A stretch of DNA of 64,000 nt. Origin: Oncomelania hupensis. Its lineage: Eukaryota; Mollusca; Gastropoda; Littorinimorpha; Pomatiopsidae. The notes under the pieces are model-generated. The model did no database searches. It was given only the letters and a program-made list of their open reading frames with translations, and had not been told where the DNA came from. Both the position numbers and the translations under genes were made by a program. The DNA is taken from positions 36,716,358 through 36,780,357 of the forward strand of contig CM072522.1 of NCBI GenBank assembly GCA_036898135.1, read 5' to 3'. The first letter of the stretch is position 1. Each line of letters opens with the position of its first letter. Positions 44,411-56,700 of the stretch are shown one piece after another.

Positions 44411-46654
44411 CAGTAGTACATTACATTACATGATTATTGCTTTAGGTCCAGCGGCCAAATCAGGACCAGACAACCCCTGATCCTCATAAAAGATCTGCTG
44501 AAACAACCCTAGTGGTAAAACTGAAGGCACTCCACCAGCCAGTCACTTTACAATAAAGACATCCCACGCAGGGGACGCTGAGGCTATACTCTAGATATTT
44601 TTGGTATATTATTATTATTATTATTATTATTTTGTTAACTGCCTAATCTTGAGGCAAGAAAACCCGACAGCAAGTGAATCTGAGTCCCGATGCTCGTGTT
44701 CAAAAGCGTTTTCCTCCAATTGGGTAGTGTCATCCTCTCTCCATTATATAAGAGCTCAGTGCTTGAGCCTTATATTAAACTATGGTATATTGAGTGACGT
44801 CGTCGTGTGACGCCATCATGGTGATGTCATAAACTGTTGGTTTTCTAATCCTATTTTCTTCGAAACAACTGGACGTAGACAGATAGATAATCAATGTTGA
44901 TAGGGTCCAGCGGACTGCTAAGAGCCGAACCAGGACCATACAAAACTATTCAAAATTAGACTGTATCCATAACACATTAAAATAAGATATAAAATTTACC
45001 TAAAACTAGCTTTACTATTGAAATCCAACCAAGCACACAAACAAGATGACACGACCTCTGTGTGGGGTAAAACAAATAAATATCAGTAAAAATGTAAACA
45101 GGTTTTGACCATTCCTATACTATCCCATAACGTGAAGGTCGTTGGGGCATCACAGATGATCGTTTAACAAGCGTACTCCATCTTTCTCGGTTCTCAGCAA
45201 CTCATGGCTTCGCTCAGTGGCAAGCCAGTCCATTCTCCAATGTTGTCCTCCCACCTCTTTTTCGGTCTCCCTCTTCTTCTGCCTCCTTGCACCGTTCCTT
45301 GCAGGATGGTCTTTGCAAGGCCTGATGCTCTGGTGACGTGGCCATACCATCGGAGTTTCCGTTTCTTCACCACTGTGATCATTGCAGACTTTCAAAATCT
45401 CATTAAAGGTATCGAACCAAAATGTCGTTCTCTCTCGTCACCAGATCATCACAGTCAGACATAAAATGGCGGACGGAAAAGGATTTGTCGCAAGCAAAGC
45501 ACCTCGTTGATTCTTCTCCTTTTGAAAGGAAACTATGGTTGACAAAAGTATGCTCAATATGAAGGCAGGCTAAAACTGTTTCTTCTTTGCGAGTGTATGC
45601 AAAGTTAGGCAAAGAAGCAGACCAATCTGGAAGAATTTGAAATAGTTTGCTGTTGATTTGATTAGACCTTTGCTTTACCACAGCCGTTTACAATAAGAGC
45701 CATTATACAATGCTTATCAGAGTACAGAACAAACTAGAACAATCTCTGGAGGGAAATCTAGATGAAGAGCTTCTTTAGCCGCTTTGTCCACTGCAATGTT
45801 ACTGCGGATGTCCATGTGACTAGGTACCCACATAAATACTATCTTTTTACCTTCAGATACAACATGAGAGTGGAGATGGAGGGATTTTGTTCAAATCTGA
45901 TATGTACTCAGGCTTTACCTTGTTTCCAACGTAAAACCAAAATTATGCAAATCGAGTGACGTAATTATAATGACGTCACCTACTAACATTTCCTTTTAAA
46001 CTTTGTATGTAATTAGAGGGCACAGATGCGTCGAGTCTTATTCAAAACTTACGTATATATCGAGCGCCGCCCTCGTGATGACGTAATATTTTATTTTTCA
46101 TAAAGCTATTTATTTAGCACACTTTTCTTTCAAAATAAGGGAGGGATTTCTGTGAAACTTGGTATTTAGTTAGTTAGTGTGTGTGTGTGTGTGTGAGAGA
46201 GATAGAGAGAGAAAGAGAGAGAGAGGGGAGGGGGAGCTCTGCACCCGTTAGTGTCCAGCACTTGTATTTATTATTATGATTTGAAAATTATGATTATTAT
46301 TAATAATATTATTATTAAGAAGATTGAAGAGGAGGAGGAGTTGGAGGAGGAAGAAGACGAAGAAGACACCCTCACCTTTCAACCCATCGTCCTTTCTGGA
46401 GGTCAAAGGTCGCGCTCTGGGTGTGGGGACGGGGCGGGGTGAGGGATCGTCCGGACGTGACAAGCCTTTGTCGGTCTCCACAGTAGGGATGGGCTCACGG
46501 CGACGGTCAGAGGGCGAGTCCATGTGATGAGGGGTGGTAGGGGAGTCGGTGATGCGAGGGCTGGTGGGCATGATGGGGTCTTCCAGCGCGTGGTCCGTGA
46601 CTGCCTTGGTCCTGCCTTGGTTGTCCCCTGATGCTGAAAATAAAGAAATAAATC

Positions 46655-46716
<62 letters not shown>

Positions 46717-49136
46717 GGATGCTATATACTTGCTTTTTACCCACAATCATCAATCAGGCTCAAAGCACGGCGATCTGTACCAACATACACGCTGACACGT
46801 TTCACACACACACATCAACATCTATCACTCTAACGTGTAACATAAAGGCAAGGGAGATTGCGATTAAAACACAGAACCTCTTTTCTCAGGGCCCGCCTTA
46901 TAAGGGTAGTGCCCAATCTCCTTTTCTTTCCTTTTAGTATTAACAGAAACAAACAAACGAACAAAAACAACAAGAATGAACTGACGTTGTGTAACGGGAT
47001 GTTTGGCCATGTTTTGTATTAGAGAAGAACCAATGACTGACCTTGTGTAACAGGATGTTTGGTCATGTTTTGTATCAGAGAAGAACCAATGACTGACCTT
47101 GTGTAACAGGATGTTTGGTCATGTTTTGTATCAGAGAAGAACCAATGACTGACCTTGTGTAACAGGATGTTTGGTCATGTTTTGTATCAGAGAAGAACCA
47201 ATGACTGACCTTGTGTAACGGGATGTTTGGCCATGTTTTGTATTAGAGAAGAACCAATGACTGACCTTGTGTAACGGGATGTTTGGCCATGTTTTGTATT
47301 AGAGAAGAACCAATGACTGACCTTGTGTAACAGGATGTTTGGTCATGTTTTGTATCAGAGAAGAACCAATGACTGACCTTGTGTAACAGGATGTTTGGTC
47401 ATGTTTTGTATCAGAGAAGAACCAATGACTGACCTTGTGTAACGGGATGTTTGGTCATGTTTTGTATCAGAGAAGAACCAATGACTGACCTTGTGTAACG
47501 GGATGTTTGGCCATGTTTTGTTTTAGAGAAGAACCAATGACTGACCTTGTGTAACGGGATGTTTGGCCATGTTTTGTATTAGAGAAGAACCAATGACTGA
47601 CCTTGTGTAACGGGATGTTTGGTCATGTTTTGTATCAGAGAAGAACCAATGACTGACCTTGTGTAACGGGATGTTTGGCCATGTTTTGTATTAGAGAAGA
47701 ACTAATGACTGACCTTGTGTAACGGGATGTTTGGCCATGTTTTGTATTAGAGAAGAACCAATGACTGACCTTGTGTAACGGGATGTTTGGTCATGTTTTG
47801 TATCAGAGAAGAACCAATGACTGACCTTGTGTAACGGGATGTTTGGCCATGTTTTGTATTAAAGAAGAACCAATGACTGACCTTGTTTACCGGATGTGTG
47901 GCCATGTTTTGTATTAGAGAAGATCAAATGACTGACCTTGTATGAAAGAATGTTTGGCGATTTTTTGTCTTAGAGAAGAACCAATGACTGACGTTGTACA
48001 ACATGATGTTTGGTCATGTTTTGCATTAGAGGAAGAACCAATGGCTGACCTTGTATAACAGGTCACGTGACCATTTTGTATTACAGGAAAAAAAAAGAAG
48101 TGACTAACGTTGTGTAACAGGATGCGTGGCCATGTTGTGAGCGACCACGCTGGCTGTGAAAGAGCCTGTGGTGTTTCTCTTCAGGCGCTGGTAGATCTGG
48201 TCGGCCTCTTCCTTCTCTCGCTGGTAGTGGTAGGCCGAGCTGTCAATGTGGCCCATCACAGGGCCCTGGCCGTGGCTGCCGGCCGAACCTTAACACAGTC
48301 ACCAACCAGGGGGGAGAATAAGCTCAAGTGTACATAGATGGCAACTGGATGGAGGGGATAGCGGGGGTAGGGTTGAGGGCTGGGGAAGTGGAGGGGGGGC
48401 AAAGGGGGAGGAAGGAGGTTCGGGACCAGTATGCTCCCCTACCATCCACACCTCCCCCACTTAAACAAGTCTAGAACAAAATCTGGGCTGCCGGATAGCG
48501 CAGTGGTTGGAGCACTCGCTACTGTGTCGCAAGTTAAGCACCGTCCAGTGCGGTTAGCACTTGGATGGGTGACCGCAAAACGTGAAGCGACAAATAAACA
48601 ACGCCCCCAGTTGACTCGACTGTGATTGAGTACCTACTCTCTTAAGGGTGGGGAAGGTAAAGCAGCGAGGGAGAGAGATGGGCATCACCCTCATTACGCT
48701 GGCCCAAGATAAGTGTGATCTCCAACATCACGCTCTCCTACGGCCACAAGGCTTTACCTTTACCTTTGTTTTTATAACAAAATCTATGCTAGCTGGCACA
48801 ACATTAAAGTAGTTTTGCAATAGAAAATCTTGTTTAAATTTTTTATTTTTTTGTTGTTTTGTTTCCAAACACTGTGATAATACTACATATCACAAAGATT
48901 CAAGGATATTTTATTATCTCAAACAGAAATGAAGACATGCTTTATTTACAGTACTACTACAAACTGCAATAAATACGTAAGAAAATGCAATAACAAACAT
49001 TCACTCATTGAAAGGTTGAAAAATGCATAGAATATAACGAAGCAACAGCCAACAATAATAGTTTATATGTTAACACAAATATTTGTTTCCCAATTACTAT
49101 GCTTATTACTGTAGTATTGATGATGATGATGATGAC

Positions 49137-49209
<73 letters not shown>

Positions 49210-50710
49210 ACCAGGTCTGATGTTGTCTTTATGCTGGGGCTGCCTGTATTGCGATGACAGCGACTTGTTCGGTGACTTCAGCAAGGCTCTGCTGGCGTTC
49301 ATCTGTTCTTGATCCAAACCTGCCATGGTGATCAAATCACCAAGACTGCAACATCATACATCATAGAGATTATAAACCTTTTTTCTGACAGCGAAGGAAG
49401 AGCCGTGGACTATGCCGTCAGACCAAAACTAAAGCCTTTATCTATCTACTCAACTAAACTAAAATCAAATTCTTCTTCTTCTTCTTCTTCTTCCTGATGT
49501 TGTGGGCCCACGAACAATACGTCGGTCATTCTTGCTCTCCTAGTTGTTGAGGGGGTTCATGATTTTACTGTAGATTTGAAGTAGGACTAATCTGGTCAAG
49601 GGCTACCACAGCTGTAGTCTAGATGATTTGCTATCTCTGGTCTCCTCTGCCTATTATACATAATGAACTTGTGACCACAGGAAGAGTGCACAAAATGTCT
49701 TATTTAAGTAGGGTAAGGGTGAATCAGAATGAGAGCACGCACTGTATTTAGGAAGTGACGTCTTGTCTGTGATGTGACGTGCTGTGTGACGTTTGTTTGT
49801 GTATGTCTGTTGGCTTCTTTCCCCCTCCCCCCTCGAGAGCACAGAGACAGTGACTGGACTGTGGACACTGACGGTTGACAAAGACAGTAGATAGTTAAGT
49901 TAGACAGGTATGTTTGGAGCTCGGAAGCGTTGTAGTATGGTTTATTATATCTGCAGGGAATGAGATTGTGAAAGAAGGTGCATGACGCTCGGCAGTGGCG
50001 AGATTGGTGATCCCGTGTCGTGTTGCGTGTCGTGTGGTGGCGTTAAGTCGAAATAACTTCATTACTCCATGACTTTAAATACCGAGAAGCCCCTTCCAAC
50101 TCCTACCTGTTAATAATTTGCCAGACTACTGGTTTCTTCAACAATTTATTTTATTTTTATTAATTTTTTTTTCTTCTCCAAGACAGACTTACCCAGCCTC
50201 TTGCAGCATGTCCAGGAAGCTGTGGAACTTCTTGAAGGTCAGTTCAATGTTTTCAATGACGCTCTCGTCGTGCATAGGGGACGGGTCCCGCTGGGAAGTG
50301 GAGGAGACAGTGCTGTAGCGCAGCTTGGCCATCTTCAGGTCGTCCTCTAGCCGACGATTCTCCATCATCAGCTGCATCACTTTCTGGTCCGACTTGGAGC
50401 GCTCCACCCTCTCCTCTCTCACCAGGCGGCGCAGCTGCTCCAGTTCCACCTGCAGACATTGGATGGCCCAGGGTCAATCACATGTCTCAAAACGAGCGTA
50501 GATCCCCATGATGAGATCTAAATTGGGCGAGTACGGATTCTTCACTAACTAGATCATATCATGTTGGATGTTGTACAAGCCATGTAATAAACAAAATAGA
50601 CTCCTTTTCACGAAACTACTTGGACTGTGCTCAAAGCAGGACTCAATGATGATGATGATGATGATGATGATAATGATGACGACGACGACGATGATGATGA
50701 TGATGATGAC

Positions 50711-50757
<47 letters not shown>

Positions 50758-53700
50758 CGGTGATTTAACATAAGAAAACACCCACCTGCATTTCTCTCAG
50801 CTCCCGGTCCCTCCTCTTCTGCATGTCGACGTTCTGCCTGTCCGCCTCTTCCAGCATCTTCACCTCCGCCGCCGTGCTGTCGACGCTGATGAGGATGGAG
50901 GTCGTCTCAAGGTCGCTGACGTCCTCCATGGACTTGTGCGGCGTGTGCTCTGGCGGGAAGCCCCTAGTAGGAGTAGAGCTACAACATTATCACTTTTACT
51001 ACGGTGCTGAGTGGTCTGGAATTTTAATATATAATATGCTGCGTACATTTTTGCGGGGGTAGAATTAAATCAATGTGTCAGCAGGCCCCTTCCTGCATGA
51101 AAAAAACAAAAACCAGAAACCATTAAAGCGCACGGGCATTTGGAAGTGAAACCGCACGGCAATTATATTTGACATACCCAAAGCGTCCATATCAATGGTG
51201 CCTGGGAGTTTGCACTTTTGTCGCCTCTAGCAGACGATACTGCCCTTTTGCCGGGTCTAGCAGACCATACTACCCTTTGGTTGGGTGTAGCAGACGATAC
51301 CGCCCTTTTGTCGGGTCTAGCAGACGCTACTGCCATTTGGTCGGGTCTAGCAGACGATACGGCATGCCCTTTAGTCGGGTATAGCAGACGATACTGGTTT
51401 GGGTTAGGTTTAGCAGACGATACTGCCCTTTTATCGAGTCTAGTAGACGATACCTTTTGTCGAGTCTAGCAGACAATAATGCCCTTTGGTTGGGAGTAGC
51501 TGACGATACTGCACTTTTGTCGGGGCTAGCAGACAATACTGCCCTTTTGTCGGGTCTAGCAAACGATCATGCAATTTGGTCGGGTCTAGCAGACGACACT
51601 GCATGCCCTTTGGTCGGGTCTAGCAGACGATACTGCATGCCCTTTGGTCGGGTCTAGCAGACGAAACTGCCCTTTGGTCGGGTCTAGCAGACGATACTGC
51701 CCTTTTGTCGGGTCTAGCAGACGATACTGCCCTTTGGTTGGGTCTAGCAGACGATACTGCCCTTTTGTCGGGTCTAGCAGACGATACTGCCCTTTTGTCG
51801 GGTCTAGCAGACGATACTGCCCTTTTGTCGGGTCTAGCAGACGATACTGCCCTTTGGTCGGGTCTAGCAGACGATACTGCCCTTTGGTTGGGTGAAGCAG
51901 CCAATACAGCAGTGACGAGCATTCTGTTCACTTTCACAGACGGAATTATTGGAAACACTTTGTACCTAAGAGGCCTTAATAGAGAGCTTTAGTTCGACCA
52001 GCGAAACTTGGTTCGCAGTGATCTCTTTCGTCTCTGGTTATGCAATCGATTTAATTTGATTTTGATTTGATATTTTGATACTTTATCCAGTAATTCTGGG
52101 TGGCCTCCCCTGGAGAAAGCGTAGTCACAACCTGTGGCGCGCTCAAACCCAACCTACCTAATATTAATTGTATTTTTGAAATGTTGCTGGGGGAGCAAAC
52201 CGGAGTACAAGGGGAGAATCCCCGAGATGTTGCCCGAGTCAAAAATAAATAATATTATGAGAAACATAGCGCCCAGAGGCGGGATCGACCCCACACCTGT
52301 CAAGCGCCATTGGTTTCTAGCCTGTGGACCTATCCTAAGACCACGCGGCCACAACGTTCGCTTCGGGAAATCCTTGCCAACTTTTCTTCGTGTCTGCGGT
52401 TCCGAAGCGGAGCGTCTTTAGTTGCAGACACATTTGTTTCCGTCCTTATCCAGGGGAGGTAAATGCCATCATAACTCTCTAATTTGGGGAGGTTGTTTTC
52501 ATCTCGGGCTAATAAAACAAGACGCATTTATCAACGAATCTTCAGTTGAAGATATGGCATTGGTGATTCTTTTCTTCTTCTTCTTTTTCTTCTTCTTCTT
52601 CATTTTTAAAAATTTAGTTGTTAACACAAATTAGAGAGTTTCTATAGCCCCAACTTGTGTTCATTGCCTACGCTAGCCTACTAATTAGCCCGTTTAGGCC
52701 TACGAACCTAGTAGTATAGGGCTCATCTAAACCAAGGGTTGATCGTGCACATTCATAATGCACTACAAAAAAGATCTGAAACCTAGACACAATGCAAAAC
52801 TTATGTTGAAAATCTCAATCGGAACCACAAACTCCTTCGCCATTTTACATCTGAAAGCAAAAGCAGCGCAAAAAAACAGCACCCTTTTTTCGGAGCAAAG
52901 TACGCCTATTTTAATGAATCAACAACAACAATGGTGAGAGAATACAGTCACAGCAATTATTCAAGGTTACGTTTAAAGCAATTGACCCGATATATGCAAC
53001 AAAACCCCCAGAAACTTAACGTGAGAATCACAATTTGTCAAAATGATGAAAATTCCGTATTTTCACGCAGCGAAGTTTTTCGCGTCATGTAAATGAGGAG
53101 GTCGTGACCGTCCTGAAGCGCATAAGTTATGACGTAGACGGGATTTCCTCTCCCCCTTCTCCCCCCCCCCCACCCCCGCTACCCCTCTCACCCTTACCCC
53201 CTCCCCTCCCCCCCCCCCGAAAAAGAGCTACGAACCAAGTTTCAGTGCTTCCTAAAGCTCTGTGTATTTCTGTTGAAAGCGTGGCAGATGAACAACACTT
53301 CATGGCGGTGTACCATTTTGACCTGTCCCAAATGGAAGTGTTAACATTACTATACCTGTCCCAAATGGAAGTGTGAACGTTACAATACCTGTATCTAGTG
53401 GCTCTGGCGGCAGTCCTCCACGGTAGGCCGGGCGTGGGTTTGAGCGATTCCAAAATGTCCTGCCTGCTGGTTGCGCTGTGCTTGCTGCTGCGCCTGCGCG
53501 AACTGCTGGGGGTCACCTGCGCGGTTTAAAAATACAAATAGTACAACTAGCAAGAGTACAGACACAGGGAGGCATACTCCCGCCCCCCCTCCCCCTCCCC
53601 CTCCCCACCTCTCTCTCTCCTCCCCCAAGTCTACAAGTCCCTGATTCAGTCGCACGTAGCGAGTTCTTCTCACTGTCACAAATGCCACACTATTACATTT

Positions 53701-56700
53701 CACCTTCTAATTGTACAGAAAATATTTTATGCGCTTCGAACTCCTCTTCCGTTATGCAATATTAGGCTTGTTTTTAACCAAAAAAAAATAAACCAACAAC
53801 AATTTATAATGTCTCCCAAACAACAGCTCTACTGTCACTTGTAAAACTAATTAGTGCGTTTAAAACGACAACAACAACAACAAAACAATACAAAACAATC
53901 CTCAATGCGAACGAAATACCGCGTTGCCATTCATGTAAACATCTACGTGACTGGTTCGTGAGAAATGACTAGCTGTACAATTACCTTTACGTCAGTCCCT
54001 GAATTAACTTAAAAACGGGGGAGGGGGGGTGGAAAAGAGGGGGATTGGGGGGGACGGGGAATGCGTCGTTTCATTGACAGCAAAAACCATTGCAGCCTGG
54101 AATGTTAAGCGATAACATAGCAAGGCCATGGTTCAAAAATTGCAAAGGTTTACGGCCTGGAGAGCCAAAATGACAACATCAACCCCTGATGCACGAGTAA
54201 GTTGCCTCTTACTACTCCTGCAACAAGGGGGCGCCTCGGGCGGCTGGAGTTACAGCCCATTTCGGTGAGCGCCTAGAGCATCTTTTTGAGCTGGAAAAAA
54301 AAGCGCTGTGTTAAAAAGGAACAATAGGTGCAGTGATGTTGCTAGAAATTTTCAGCATAGGCCATTTGACCAATTCAGTCATAAGACATAAGACATAAGA
54401 TTCTTTATTCGCTTCAAATGTAACACACAGAAGAATTTGCTTTGCGCGTCTGGGAATGGCATAAATCATTAAAAGTAACAATTAAAAAAACAATTGGTCC
54501 CGACATCTGTGAATATCTCGGGACCTAAAAACAATTTCTTCATTCACTCACATCCACAAAGCATCAGCGAACCGCACACAAATTTTGTCAGGAAACGAAA
54601 CAAAAAAGCAGACTACCAAAATAAGGAAAGAAAACAACAAAAAAGCATGCGCTCACACATACACACACACGCACACGCACACACACACACACACAGAGGG
54701 TGCATCCAGCTGCACAACCCCTCACGCATGCCACGTTCATAACTAAATAATATAGGCCTATTGTATGGTGTAGTTATGACATATAATTATAAAGGAGATA
54801 CAGATCCAAGAAATAGAGTTAGTGATTTTAGCAGTCTAAGGGAAATCGGAATCACGCTGTGTCGCTGCCAGGTGTGACAAAATAAAGCTGTGAAAAGTGA
54901 AGTTACACACTGGATTACAAACCTTTAGGACATTTTGAAAATCTTTCGGCCATCATTTTGACTTCTTTCCAACACCAAACGAGAGGCCACTGACAAGTTT
55001 CGGTTTCTTTTTGGGCGGCATTTCGAAAACGAAATTTTTTATTGCCGGAAACACGCCGTTTGCAACAAGGGGAGTTATTCTAACTCCCTCTGCTGATGCA
55101 TGTGTCGTCTGCTTAGCGCTTCCGATATGCGACGTTCGACAATAACTCATAACACCGATAGGAAATTAATATGGCCAGAAGCAATAACAACGAAAAAGAC
55201 ATGAGACAAGCAAACAAAAAACGGACAAAGGGTGGCCGATGGAGGCGTAAAACCTTAGGACAGCGGGCCGATCAAAACGTGACTCTTTCGGTCATTTTGG
55301 AATGTTATCGGTGAATGGCCGATTTGCCGATGAAAACGACATCACTGTAGGTGTAAGGCCTATCGGAGCTCAGTACCTTGATGGTGGTTTTCTTGCCGAT
55401 GCTGCTGTTGAGAATTTTGGTGGTCCTGCGCCGTGACCGGTGACTTCTGACCACCGTCTTCTCTTCTTCCTCCAACGCGGGCTCTATCCACTGGTACTGC
55501 ACACACACACACACCAAGCCGTTCATCCACCAATCAAGTAATAGTGATTGTAATGATGAAGACGATGATAATGATGGTGATGATGACGATGATGATGACG
55601 ATGATGATGATGGTGATGACGATAGTGTTGATGAGGTAATGCGCATGGCTACCAGCGCTTTCAAGATACAGTTGAAAGTACCGCTGAGTAGCGCTTCAGG
55701 ATAGTATCCTAACATCCTCAAGATAATAACTTGAGTCCGCTATGAGCGGACGAGGCTACCTGCGAAATCACGGCAAAAGCGCAATTTCACTGAGTGAACT
55801 CATGAAAATAGACAAATGTAAGTTTCGTCTCCTCTAGGGGACGATTTAGGTCAAACTGTATTAGTTTCTAGGTCAACTGTCTTTTACGAACCGTTTGAGA
55901 ATGTTTTTGAACCGTTTGTTCACGCTGGATAGTGTCCTCACTTGGTTTCATGCAATTTAAGAATCCAACAAGGCAATTGGGTTTTGAGACGGAAAGAGCG
56001 GAATGTTGTAGAGCAACATTCTGTATATATTTACAGTGAAATTGCGCTTTTTCCGTACTATAGCGCTTGAAGCGGGTAGAATGCGTATCTTGGCGATATT
56101 ACGATATATCCTGTTCACGCTACGCAGCGAAGATTAGAGGTGTATCTTGAGTGCGCTGGTACCTTGGTGCAATGGGTGTGTTGATAATGATAATGATGAT
56201 GATGATGACGATGATGATGATGACGATGATGATAAGTTCCTTCTCCACCTCCTCTCTTCCCCCACCCTACACTCTCGGTCACCTCTGGGCTCAGTCGTCT
56301 GGACGTCAGACTGTAAACCAAAAAAGCTGAAAGTGAGCGGCTTGGGCCGCTTGAGTTAGATCCTGTATCGGCCAGCGCCTTGAGCAGCTCTTGAGCTGGA
56401 AAAGCGCTGTATAGGAACGAATAAAACAAGGCTAAAATGGCAATTGCCTAGTGCTAACTGTTAACCGAGGAAATGTTCAAGGGAGACAATCTAAAGTTTT
56501 TACATTCACGTGAAGCATGCTACAAGTAGCTTCTCTTGATATTCCCCGCACAAAATTCAAAGTAGAATTTTGCAGTTACGAAACAAGAACAACAAAACAA
56601 AACAAAACAAAGATATTGCAAACAACTAACTAAATTATAACTAAAGCAATTACAAACAGCAAGCACTTAAAAGGCGAGCGTTGTGGCCAAGTGGGCTAAG

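Noticed and set aside
46979..48104. CRISPR-like regular repeats
   Set aside because: Units are directly adjacent without unique spacers, and the sequence is eukaryotic; it is a minisatellite.
51169..51992. Repeated GLADDTALLS and SSARPDKRAV peptides
   Set aside because: The 30 bp period keeps frames open automatically; located in an intron of the minus-strand gene.
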